A stretch of 52,637 nucleotides of DNA from the NCBI GenBank assembly GCA_902589825.1, contig CACIUL010000019.1, positions 1-52,637 of the forward strand. The letters are read 5' to 3'. Positions 43,971-52,135 of the stretch are shown one piece after another (the stretch's first letter is position 1; every line of letters begins with the position of its first letter). The DNA comes from an uncultured Verrucomicrobiota bacterium (GTDB lineage Bacteria > Verrucomicrobiota > Verrucomicrobiia > Verrucomicrobiales > DEV007). The notes beneath the pieces were generated by a model. It was not told the DNA's origin. It did no database searches and was given only the letters and a program-made list of their open reading frames with translations. The position numbers and the translations under genes were made by a program.

Positions 43971-45809
43971 ATGACGTTTGGACGACATTATATCATGGTC
44001 GGCTTGGTTTTGACATCTGGCTTGATGCCCGCGATGGCAATTGAGCGAGTAGTCACCTTCCGTGACGGGACACGTCTTCAATTGGATTTGCCTCCATTTG
44101 AATTAACTCTCAACCCTGCTGAACCAGATCAACCAGGTTCCGGACTCAAGGTCCCCCTTGAAAAAGCCTCGCAAATCACGTTCTCCGAAATTCCTGCACT
44201 GAAGCGCGTTGAACGAATAAACGCATCACTTGCTCAGCTGCGTCACGAGCAATTTGCAGTTCGGGAATCTGCGGCACTTACCCTCACGAAGTTCGGTTCA
44301 GGATTCCGCGTCATGCTCGAGGAAACTCTAGACAAGTCCTTTGATCCTGAAATCAAATGGCGATTGCGCAGAATTCTAAAGGCCATGCCTGTATATGCCG
44401 GTGATGATTTCGATCGCGTGCGTCTTGGCGGCAATTCCTACGCTGGAGAGCTCGCTCAGTGGAAAATTGTTAGCGAGTACCGCGGCGCAAGAATCATTCT
44501 TGACCGCAAGACTGTTAAGTCTATCACCGCACCGGATCCCACACCTGACCAAGTTATTTATCCGGTCACAACTGTCTCGGACAGACTGGTTCCACTTACA
44601 GCTAGAAGGATTGGATTTGAGCGTAAGCCATCCGGAGAATTGCTTCGTGCCGGAGAGAATATACAACGAGCCTTTGTCGATTGGGGCGCCGTTTTCTCCA
44701 CTTCAATCTCCCAATCCTACGTTTCGGTAAGCAGATATAACATAAAAGGCGCAGGCGGAGGGATGTCTGCCGCAACACACGAGCCTCTTTATGAGGGAAG
44801 CATTACCATAAAGTTCTGCACCCCGGGCACTGCCGGCAAGCCAGCAGGCGTTAATTTTGCAGGATGCTGGCTTGGAATCGTTAAACCCGGAGGGACATCC
44901 ATCATCGGCTATGATGTAAATGGCGAGGAAGTCGGCCGCGTTATGACCACTAAAACAGGAAGCCAGTTTCTCGGAGTCAAAAGCAATGTGCCGTTGGCAA
45001 TGATTAAAATTGTTCCCAATCCAGAAATTGACACTAATTTCGCAATTGATGACCTTCTTTTTGATACACCCACCCCATTGATTGGAGCACTGAAGCCTTT
45101 GCATTATTCTGTTTTATTACAGGATGGCAACAGGATCAGTTGCAAGAGCATTGAGCATCACAATCACGAATCATTGACGCTGACCCCGGGCATAGCGTTT
45201 GCCGAAAAAGTCGTCATCCCGATACGTCACGTCAAAAGTTTATTCCCACCGGCAGAACTTAAACAAGGCAGAGGGAATCAGGACATTGCTATGTGGTGCC
45301 GACTGGTTGACGGGTCAACCCTCCTGCTTGATTCTTCTCCGGATGGGCAACCCGTATCCAGAGCGCTCAATCTATCGCCCAGTAAATTGCCATTAAGCAG
45401 CATCTGGTCATCAAGCAGAAAAATGCAGGCCGCTCCAGAAGGGTTATCCATACCGAAAGGAGGCGCCGCCATTATCATGCGCTCTGACCCTCTTTACCTT
45501 ACAGGCTATAAACTGGGCAACGGCAAATTCACTGGAAAACGACCTGATGGAGCAACGGTCAACTACAGTTATAAAAGGCTTCCCACAATTTGGATAAAGG
45601 AAAAGGCTGCTTACACAGACCCTGCTGGCATTATCGAGTTAATCGATGGGCAGCGAATCAACTTCGGAAAGAACTGCCTCGCCAAGTCCTGCAAAGTCGC
45701 ACACAAAGGCGTTGAAATACGCCTGGGCGAAAATCAACACATCTCAAACCCCGAAAGCCATGCTGTAACACTAAACTATAGTGTAATAAGGTCTGTTCAC
45801 TTCAAGTGA
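43971..45809 (+). CDS. Exported multi-domain hypothetical protein
   Basis: A 612-aa secreted protein with signal MVGLVLTSGLMPAMA; the ATG at 43971 is used. Residues about 70-130 contain a charged helical stretch like a HEAT-type repeat (ESAALTLTKFGSGFRVMLEETLDKSF...WRLRRILKAMP). Residues about 225-365 form a jelly-roll-like beta domain (VNFAGCWLGIVKPGGTSIIGYDVNGEEVGRV, IKIVPNPEIDTNFAIDDLLFDTP). Two short strands of the DGxRxxC/DGQRINFG kind follow, reminiscent of repeats in verrucomicrobial and planctomycete surface proteins. I do not recognise a named family. It is divergent from the LolA-like gene and convergent with mutL, so it is not clearly tied to either. Confidence 0.75.
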   Translation: MTFGRHYIMVGLVLTSGLMPAMAIERVVTFRDGTRLQLDLPPFELTLNPAEPDQPGSGLKVPLEKASQITFSEIPALKRVERINASLAQLRHEQFAVRESAALTLTKFGSGFRVMLEETLDKSFDPEIKWRLRRILKAMPVYAGDDFDRVRLGGNSYAGELAQWKIVSEYRGARIILDRKTVKSITAPDPTPDQVIYPVTTVSDRLVPLTARRIGFERKPSGELLRAGENIQRAFVDWGAVFSTSISQSYVSVSRYNIKGAGGGMSAATHEPLYEGSITIKFCTPGTAGKPAGVNFAGCWLGIVKPGGTSIIGYDVNGEEVGRVMTTKTGSQFLGVKSNVPLAMIKIVPNPEIDTNFAIDDLLFDTPTPLIGALKPLHYSVLLQDGNRISCKSIEHHNHESLTLTPGIAFAEKVVIPIRHVKSLFPPAELKQGRGNQDIAMWCRLVDGSTLLLDSSPDGQPVSRALNLSPSKLPLSSIWSSSRKMQAAPEGLSIPKGGAAIIMRSDPLYLTGYKLGNGKFTGKRPDGATVNYSYKRLPTIWIKEKAAYTDPAGIIELIDGQRINFGKNCLAKSCKVAHKGVEIRLGENQHISNPESHAVTLNYSVIRSVHFK

Positions 45810-45860
45810 ACAAATTCCATTGAAGAGCGTTCCCTCTTTATAAATCCGCTTAGCAAAGTT

Positions 45861-47636
45861 CTACTTTGCAGGCGCTGCATTAAATCGCCTTTCTAATTCC
45901 CCTCTCGAAAACTGAATCATCGTTGGTCTGCCGCGAACATCGCAATAAGGCATCTCACATTGCATAAGTCGATCAACCAGGGAGCTCAGCTCCTGAAAAC
46001 TTGACGATTCATTATACCGCGAAGCCCGACTGCAAACAATTCCCACAACATCACTGTCACTAAAACGCATTGCGGACTTAATGCCACCCTCAGCCAATTC
46101 ACCAACCACCGAGATAAAAAAATCAACAGCGTCAATATCTCCACATATCGCAGGCAAGGAATCTATTTTAATCGTCTTATCTCCAAAGAGCTCAACCCCC
46201 AAGCCCATTTTTGACAGTACCGTCGAGCTATTGAGAACAATTTCGCATTCTGCAGCAGAAAGTTCCACTGTCACAGGAGACAGAAGGGGTTGAGACGGAT
46301 TGCCTTTTCCTTTCACCCCCTCCATCCACTCCTCATAAAGTATGCGCTCGTGCGCAGCACGTCTGTGCACAAGAACAAGTCCGTCTGCACCCTCAATGAC
46401 GAGGTATCGCTTGTCATAAATCCCCAGAATACGGCGGCCGGCTTCCTGAGCGCCAGGTAGGGTTACGTCAAGTTGCAGCTCCTTAACTGATGGGGCTGTC
46501 AACTCAAGGGCAGGCGCGGCGGCTTTGCTCTCACTTTCAGTGCCAGGGGCAAGACTCAATGCTTCCGGGAAACTTGCGCCGATTTGAAGGTCCTCACTTT
46601 GCCTAACAAGTGAGGATTGAGCTGGATGAAGTTCCTGAGTGCATTTTGATATAATGGCGGCCTTGATCGCGTCAGATAAAACTTCCCCCACATAGCGATG
46701 GTTATGGAAGCGCACTTCACGTTTTGCCGGATGGACATTCACATCAATGCTGGATGGATCAGCATGAATGAATATAAATGCCGGCGGGAAAGCTCCTCGA
46801 TCAATAAAACCGGTATACGCATCCTTGATCGCCAAGGAAACCGCAGGCGAATCAATCGGCCTGCCGTTTAGAAAGTAATGCTGCATTTTGCGATTCCGCC
46901 GTGAAAATCCCGGCTCTGAAATCCATCCGGAAACCGTTAACTTAGAATCATCACCGGATCCATTGAATGGGATGAGATGCTCTACAACATGAATGCCGAC
47001 CAGGTCCGTTATCCTGTCGATCTGCCGAGATGCACTGGCGAGTCGAAGAACCTCACGTGAATCGTGATACAAAGTGAAAGCAATCCCAGGTTGTACCATT
47101 GCAACAAGGCGAACGACCTCCTCGATGTGAGAAAACTCTGTGACCTGAGTTTTAAGGAACTTCCTTCTTGCAGGAACATTATAAAATAGATCACGAGCCT
47201 CGACCCGTGTTCCCGGTGCAGCTCCACAATCAGAAACATCAATTAACTTACCACCATCAACAACAATTACCGTGCCGGCCAGAGCTTCTTTTTCGCAAGA
47301 TGAAATACGAAACCTGGAAACGCTGGCAACGCTCGGGAGCGCCTCCCCTCTGAACCCATAGGTAGTCAGCCTGGACAAGTCGGAAGCGTGTTTGAGCTTG
47401 CTTGTTGAATGGCGCTCAATGGCAAGAAGGATATCCTCCCGAGCCATGCCACAACCATCGTCAGTGACCCTGATCAGCGCTGCTCCCCCCTTCTCTATTT
47501 CAATAATGATTTGCTGAGCCCCTGCATCAATACTGTTTTCAACCAACTCCTTCACAACAGAAGCAGGCCGCTGCACAACCTCGCCAGCTGCCACCTGACT
47601 GGCTAGAGCATCGGTCATTACGTGAATTTTAGGCAT
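45861..47636 (-). CDS. mutL: DNA mismatch repair protein MutL
   Basis: Mismatch-repair mediator that links MutS to downstream excision. The GHKL ATPase domain is intact: VKELVENSIDAGA, VTDDGCGM, RHSTSKLKHASDL, TYGFRGEALPSVASVS, then the transducer with VNVHPAKREVRFH. The 591-aa length is usual. The C-terminal endonuclease motif DQHA(x)2E(x)4E is degenerate: at about residues 424-435 it reads HRRAAHERILYE, losing the Asp, Gln and His. The zinc motif near the end is also altered (YCDVRGRPTM instead of CPHGRPT). It may therefore lack nicking activity, unlike most MutL outside the MutH lineages, although dimerisation is probably kept. The ATG at 47636 gives the standard MPKIHVM start. It is divergent from the Fe-S carrier gene. 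Confidence 0.95.
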   Translation of the reverse strand: MPKIHVMTDALASQVAAGEVVQRPASVVKELVENSIDAGAQQIIIEIEKGGAALIRVTDDGCGMAREDILLAIERHSTSKLKHASDLSRLTTYGFRGEALPSVASVSRFRISSCEKEALAGTVIVVDGGKLIDVSDCGAAPGTRVEARDLFYNVPARRKFLKTQVTEFSHIEEVVRLVAMVQPGIAFTLYHDSREVLRLASASRQIDRITDLVGIHVVEHLIPFNGSGDDSKLTVSGWISEPGFSRRNRKMQHYFLNGRPIDSPAVSLAIKDAYTGFIDRGAFPPAFIFIHADPSSIDVNVHPAKREVRFHNHRYVGEVLSDAIKAAIISKCTQELHPAQSSLVRQSEDLQIGASFPEALSLAPGTESESKAAAPALELTAPSVKELQLDVTLPGAQEAGRRILGIYDKRYLVIEGADGLVLVHRRAAHERILYEEWMEGVKGKGNPSQPLLSPVTVELSAAECEIVLNSSTVLSKMGLGVELFGDKTIKIDSLPAICGDIDAVDFFISVVGELAEGGIKSAMRFSDSDVVGIVCSRASRYNESSSFQELSSLVDRLMQCEMPYCDVRGRPTMIQFSRGELERRFNAAPAK

Positions 47637-47751
47637 AAACAGACCAAGCTATTAACAGCTCTGCTCGGAAGGTGAAAATAAAAATTCCTGTTTCTCTAAG
47701 AGGCCCATCCATGCTTGATTGTATATATTATACAAAGGATTGGACTATAGC

Positions 47752-48105
47752 ATGATCAGGGTCACCGATAACGCAGTCAAACAACTTCATCATTTGCTCA
47801 GGCAGGATGACCTCCCGCAAGATAATCGCGGGCTCAGAATACTTGTGGCCAAGGGTGGATGTGCCGGGATGGAATATCAAATGAAGATAGATCAACCTTT
47901 AGAAGGTGATGCAATCATTACCCACGAAGGAGCTGAATTCTATATCGACACAGAAAGTCAAGCGTACCTGTCTGGATGTATTATTGATTACTCCGATGGT
48001 CTGACTGATGCCGGGTTCAAGATAGAAAATCCAAATGCAATGCGTAGCTGTGGTTGCGGAACATCATTTGAGCCAAAAGCCATTGACAGCGGAACTGAAC
48101 ATTAA
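47752..48105 (+). CDS. A-type iron-sulfur carrier (HesB/IscA/ErpA)
   Basis: Small carrier that receives Fe-S clusters from the scaffold and delivers them to apo-enzymes. The ATG at 47752 gives the family start MIRVTDNAVKQL; an upstream TTG at 47719 is rejected. The 117-aa protein has the three conserved cysteines Cys37 (GGCAGMEY), Cys100 and Cys102 (SCGCGTSF). All three are ordinary cysteine codons, so this is not one of the HesB-like selenoproteins. It is divergent from mutL. The gene after it (48141) follows by 35 bp and may be cotranscribed. Confidence 0.94.
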   Translation: MIRVTDNAVKQLHHLLRQDDLPQDNRGLRILVAKGGCAGMEYQMKIDQPLEGDAIITHEGAEFYIDTESQAYLSGCIIDYSDGLTDAGFKIENPNAMRSCGCGTSFEPKAIDSGTEH

Positions 48106-48140
48106 CCGCAACAAGGAAATCGCATTACCCGCCGCATGAC

Positions 48141-48914
48141 ATGCCCTGGAAACGGATCTTAATGCAACGCGGAGAGCCGACCAGACGCAGAATCTCAGCA
48201 CTGAAGCTGAACTTGGGAAACATCAGGCGCCCGAGAATAGGAGCACTCTTCTGGTGGACTATTATTATTATCCTCCTGGGAATATGCACCATACTTTCTT
48301 GGACACTTTCGATCTACATCTTCAACCATCCTAATGAGCCTGTGCCATACAGGATCCTGACCAACCTGAACAAGTTGCCCGCCCCTGAGAAATTTAAGCC
48401 GGGCAACCCCCCATCCGGAAGGTTTCATACTCCCAGGCACCTAATGGAAAATAATTTTGCGGGACTGGATGCGGAACTATTGGCTTTCTCAAATAAGATC
48501 CTCCTCCGCGACTACCTTGAAAATTTTAAACGCACTGAAAGCGTTATTTACATTAGCGGATCATTCACTGTCACAAAGGTTCGCGAGCTTCAACCCGACG
48601 ACCTCTTTATTGATGGAATAGCTATCAGCGCACATTTGACTGATTTCCCAAAAGCCAGCATTGAACTGATTTTACCCGGTGCCACACTGGCAAGTGATGA
48701 GTCAATCAATCCCGGACAATCACTTGAACTTACCAAGCCGTTTTTCGCAGCCCTAATCCATGTCGCAAAACCCTCTAAGGAATTGATACGTTTTACCGTC
48801 CTGCCAATTGTTTATGGACAACATCAAATTGGAACGACCAAATTAATCCTATCTCCTCCATCCATCTTAAATATTGAGGGAAAATGGCCACTAACATCTG
48901 ATGCGGAGAGTTAA
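48141..48914 (+). CDS. Single-pass membrane protein, unknown function
   Basis: A 257-aa protein with a basic cytoplasmic N-terminus (about 35 residues, many Arg/Lys), one transmembrane helix (ALFWWTIIIILLGICTILSWTLSIYIF, about 35-61) and a periplasmic domain. The domain is mainly beta, with ESVIYISGSFTVTKVRELQPDD, IDGIAISAHLTDFPKASIELILPG and IRFTVLPIVYGQHQIGTTKLIL. I do not recognise a family. It resembles the accessory membrane proteins found beside wall or export genes, but no such neighbour is here. Translation from the ATG at 48141 follows a weak site. Confidence 0.7.
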   Translation: MPWKRILMQRGEPTRRRISALKLNLGNIRRPRIGALFWWTIIIILLGICTILSWTLSIYIFNHPNEPVPYRILTNLNKLPAPEKFKPGNPPSGRFHTPRHLMENNFAGLDAELLAFSNKILLRDYLENFKRTESVIYISGSFTVTKVRELQPDDLFIDGIAISAHLTDFPKASIELILPGATLASDESINPGQSLELTKPFFAALIHVAKPSKELIRFTVLPIVYGQHQIGTTKLILSPPSILNIEGKWPLTSDAES

Positions 48915-48969
48915 ACAACTAAAATTACGCACGGCGAACGCCTTGGCGGAATCCAATTCTTCCAATATA

Positions 48970-50187
48970 TCAGAAAGTGTGAATAAACAATCCTGAACGA
49001 AGCTTAGGCTCAAACCATGTGCTCTTTGGCGGCATAATATGACCCGCGTCAGCAACACTCATGAGTTGGTCAATGCTTACCTGGTAAAGTGAAAATGCAA
49101 CCTCGCTCTTTCCAGAATCCACTCGTTCATGCAATTCCTTATTGCCTCTGATGCCGCCCACAAAGTCAATTCGTGAATCAGTTCGGGGATCTTTAACGCC
49201 AAGTATTGGGTGAAGCAGACGATCCTGAAGCACACTGACGTCGAGTGAGGCAACAGGGTCTTCTCCTGGATTTTCCCAGGATAATTCATACCACTGACCC
49301 GAAAGATACATTTTAGCCTTACCAGGGGAAGTAACTGGGGCGATATCCGATTCATTGATTTCAAAATCCTTGGATATGGACCTGAGAAAACCCTCCGGGT
49401 CATGACCATTCAAGTCCTTAACAACACGGTTATACGGCAATATGTTGAGCTGATCTGCTGGAAAGAGGACAACAAGGAACCAGTTATAATCCTCTTGGCC
49501 CGTGTGGTCAGCATTTCCTGATTTTCGTAATGAACACACACGGGCAGCGCTGGCACTTCTGTGATGACCATCCGCCACGTAGCAAACCTGAACCGAAGAA
49601 AAAAGATCAGTGAATTCATTACAATCGGCAACCCGCCATACTTCGTGCTGAATGCCGTCCTCAGCAGTAAAGCTTGACTGCGGAACAGATTCTTCAATGG
49701 CGGATGATACAGCGGAATCAATTTTTGGCTGTCCTCGATAAGTCAAGAAGACCGGGCCAAGATGCGCGCCAATTTCGGATGCAAGTCGTGTCCTGTCATC
49801 CTCCTTTGCCGGCCGTGTCTTTTCATGCTTCAGGATTACTTCATTTTCATAATCATCAACATGAGCAACCGCCACAATCCCAACCTGTGAATGCTCGCCC
49901 ATTGTCTGGCGGTAAAGATACATGCAATCTCCTGATTCCCTCACCAACGAACCGTTTCTTATAAGCCTATCAAAATTACTTTTTGCCTTTGCATAAACCT
50001 GCTCAGAATATGGATCCGCGTCTTCCGGAAAGTGGATTTCAGCCCTTGAAACATTCAGTAAGCTTTCAGCATTTCCATCTGCAAGCGCTCGCGCCTCCTC
50101 GACATTAACCACATCGTAAGGAACAGAAGCGACTCGTTCAGTTTTTCCTTCCCCGGGAACGAGGCCACAAAAGGACTTAATTCTCAT
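48970..50187 (-). CDS. DUF1015 family protein
   Basis: A 405-aa cytoplasmic protein of the DUF1015 family. Family landmarks are the start RIKSFCGLVPGEGK...VASVPYDVVNVEEARALA, PYSEQVYAKAKSNFDRLI, MYLYRQTMGEHSQVGIVAVAHV, LKHEKTRPAKEDDRTRLASEIGAHLGPVFLTY, YVADGHHRSASAARV and FLVVLFPADQLNILPYNRVVKDL. The HHRSASAA segment suggests an active site. The function is unknown; in several bacteria these genes sit near serA/serC, but here no serine pathway gene is visible. It lies 47 bp downstream of the PHP gene on the same strand, suggesting an operon. Confidence 0.9.
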   Translation of the reverse strand: MRIKSFCGLVPGEGKTERVASVPYDVVNVEEARALADGNAESLLNVSRAEIHFPEDADPYSEQVYAKAKSNFDRLIRNGSLVRESGDCMYLYRQTMGEHSQVGIVAVAHVDDYENEVILKHEKTRPAKEDDRTRLASEIGAHLGPVFLTYRGQPKIDSAVSSAIEESVPQSSFTAEDGIQHEVWRVADCNEFTDLFSSVQVCYVADGHHRSASAARVCSLRKSGNADHTGQEDYNWFLVVLFPADQLNILPYNRVVKDLNGHDPEGFLRSISKDFEINESDIAPVTSPGKAKMYLSGQWYELSWENPGEDPVASLDVSVLQDRLLHPILGVKDPRTDSRIDFVGGIRGNKELHERVDSGKSEVAFSLYQVSIDQLMSVADAGHIMPPKSTWFEPKLRSGLFIHTF

Positions 50188-50234
50188 AATGATTGCAGTT
50201 CTTTAATATCGGATACGAATGAAGACGCTTGATC

Positions 50235-51074
50235 TTAATTGGCAAAGTTCATTGATTTGCGCACTTCACTGATAGAAATATCGACCCTTTGCCGGTTTTT
50301 GAAATAACTCACTTTACTGAATCCAATTTGTTCAAGCAGGTCAAAAGCCAAATCGAAGTCTGCAGCCACCCTGTCAGGCCTATGCGCATCCTAATTAACA
50401 ACTACCGGAATATGAAGCCCATGCATCATGGCAAGAATCTCTGCACCCGGGTTCATTTCAGGGTAGGACTTGTTTAGTCCTGATGTATTAAGTTCCATTG
50501 CTATACCTGTAGAAGCAATCCGCTCCAAAACCCCTTCTATTGTCTTTAATGATCCAGCAAGATTCCATTTATTCCCAAGCATCACTTTGACAATGTCTGC
50601 ATGAGAAATGCAGTCGAAAAGCCCGCTCTCAGCCGAATCTGCAATATGATTAAAATACCGAGATTGAAATGTCACAGGATCTTCATCAAAAAAAGCTGCC
50701 TTGTATTCACGGGTAAAGGGATGAACTGATCCAAGTATAAAATGAAAATCGGCCTGATCATGAAGCTCAGAAAGCCAGCTTTCCATTCCTGGAAACCAGT
50801 CACTTTCAAGGCCAAGCTTTACATCAATCTGATCAGCCATCTGTGCGGCAGCAGACTCAACAAGCTTAATGTATTCAGGGAATTCGCTGTAACTCATCCT
50901 GACATCAGCCGAGAAGCCATCCGGCATAGGACTATGGCAAGTCATTATGATCCCCCTCAAGCCTTTTTCTTTTCCGACCCGCGCATATTCAACAGGGCTT
51001 CCCACTGCATGTTTGCACAATGGGGTATGCATATGGCTGTCGAAATAAACAGGATGACTCGACTCTTCAGACAT
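50235..51074 (-). pseudogene. PHP-domain histidinol-phosphatase-like gene interrupted by in-frame TAG
   Basis: HisJ/HisK-type PHP phosphoesterase. The N-terminal metal motif DSHMHTPLCKH (His14, His16, His22) and later ligands (LGLESDWFPGM, LGSVHPF, ISHADIVKVML) are intact. After HIPVVVN the frame hits TAG at 50391-50393. It then continues in the same frame for 51 codons, starting DAHRPDRVAADFDLAFDLL, to a TAA ending at 50235. The expected family motif is NSDAH, so the TAG replaces the Ser; TCG to TAG is one change. The lost part carries the last metal ligands (Asp, His), so the truncated product would probably be inactive. Full length would be 279 aa, typical of HisJ. Pseudogene, sequence error or suppression are possible. 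The downstream part has not decayed, so any lesion is recent. Confidence 0.85.
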
Positions 51075-51219
51075 GGCAGGAGCGGTTTTTGCTAAAAGTT
51101 ATCTCACGGGTATAACCACATTCCCTTTACTCAACACGGCCAAATAATCAAGAAGCATTGGAGAAAGGTGTTGTGGGCAATGAATGCGTGGGTAATGTCA
51201 AAACACCGCAAATGTGACG

Positions 51220-52134
51220 ATGATAGCATTTTCAACCTGCTGGAACAGCAATCGCCACACCGACGGATTATCAGCCATCGATGAAATCCGCCGCATCGGG
51301 TTTAATGCCATTGAGGTAAGCCATGGCCTTAAGGTGTCATTGCTTCCAGGCATTCAACAGGCGGTTAAGGATCAAAAGATTAGGGTGACCGGCGTACACA
51401 ATTTCTGCCCCTCCCCGGTCGAGGTGATGATTGATGCGCCTGACTGCTACGAATTCACCTCCCACCGTCCTTTTGACAGGAAGCGTGCGCTAGACCTCAC
51501 GATGACAACTCTTGAAAATGCAGCCTCTCTCGGGGCAGAATATGTTGTTGTGCACATGGGAAGCGTGCCAATGAAAAGATTAAGCCTCAGGCTAGAGCAA
51601 CTGCAAGTGCAAGGCCGTGGATCTACACGTAAATACGTAAAGACAAAACTGGCCTTAATAAGGAAGCGCCAATCAATGGCCAGTCGTTATCTTGACCGCG
51701 CCACGGAAGCATTAAGCATTATCGCGCAGAGAGCCGCCGAACTTGGAGTCATTGTTGGCGTAGAAAGCCGAAGCGCCTATGAAGACTTGCCCAATGAAGA
51801 GGAAATGCTCAGCTTAATGGAACAGTTCTCATCATCGAAATGGGTTGGTTACTGGCACGACTTTGGTCACGTCCAAAGAAAACATAACCTGGGACTTCTG
51901 GACCATGAGCAATGGCTTTCAAAAATAGCCCCCCACCTGATTGGCTGTCATTTGCATGATGTTCAATGGCCAGCAAGAGACCATAGGGTTCCTTTTAGCG
52001 GGTTAATTGATTACGAAAAGCTAATGCCTTATGTCGGCGACAAAAAACACCTGGTGTGGGAATTGAGCCCCTCTTGTAAAAAGTCGCATATCAAAAAAGC
52101 TCTTCCCGAGTGGATTTCACGTTTTGGCAGCTGA
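51220..52134 (+). CDS. Sugar phosphate isomerase/epimerase-like TIM barrel
   Basis: Member of the AP endonuclease 2/xylose-isomerase-like TIM-barrel superfamily, 304 aa from the ATG at 51220 (a GTG at 51214 is the alternative). Landmarks are IGFNAIEVSHG, VTGVHNFCPSPVEV, the metal-site regions EYVVVHMGSV, VIVGVESRSAYEDLPNEEE, GYWHDFGHVQRKHNLGL and LIGCHLHDVQWPARDHRVPFSG, and the last strand HLVWELSPSC. Asp, His and Glu residues at strand ends support a divalent metal. The reaction is not identifiable from sequence. The gtrA-like gene begins one base after its stop, so the two are probably coupled. It is divergent from the PHP gene. Confidence 0.85.
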   Translation: MIAFSTCWNSNRHTDGLSAIDEIRRIGFNAIEVSHGLKVSLLPGIQQAVKDQKIRVTGVHNFCPSPVEVMIDAPDCYEFTSHRPFDRKRALDLTMTTLENAASLGAEYVVVHMGSVPMKRLSLRLEQLQVQGRGSTRKYVKTKLALIRKRQSMASRYLDRATEALSIIAQRAAELGVIVGVESRSAYEDLPNEEEMLSLMEQFSSSKWVGYWHDFGHVQRKHNLGLLDHEQWLSKIAPHLIGCHLHDVQWPARDHRVPFSGLIDYEKLMPYVGDKKHLVWELSPSCKKSHIKKALPEWISRFGS

Positions 52135-52135
52135 G

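Noticed and set aside
47752..48105. HesB-like selenoprotein
   Set aside because: All three conserved positions are ordinary Cys codons and no in-frame TGA is present.
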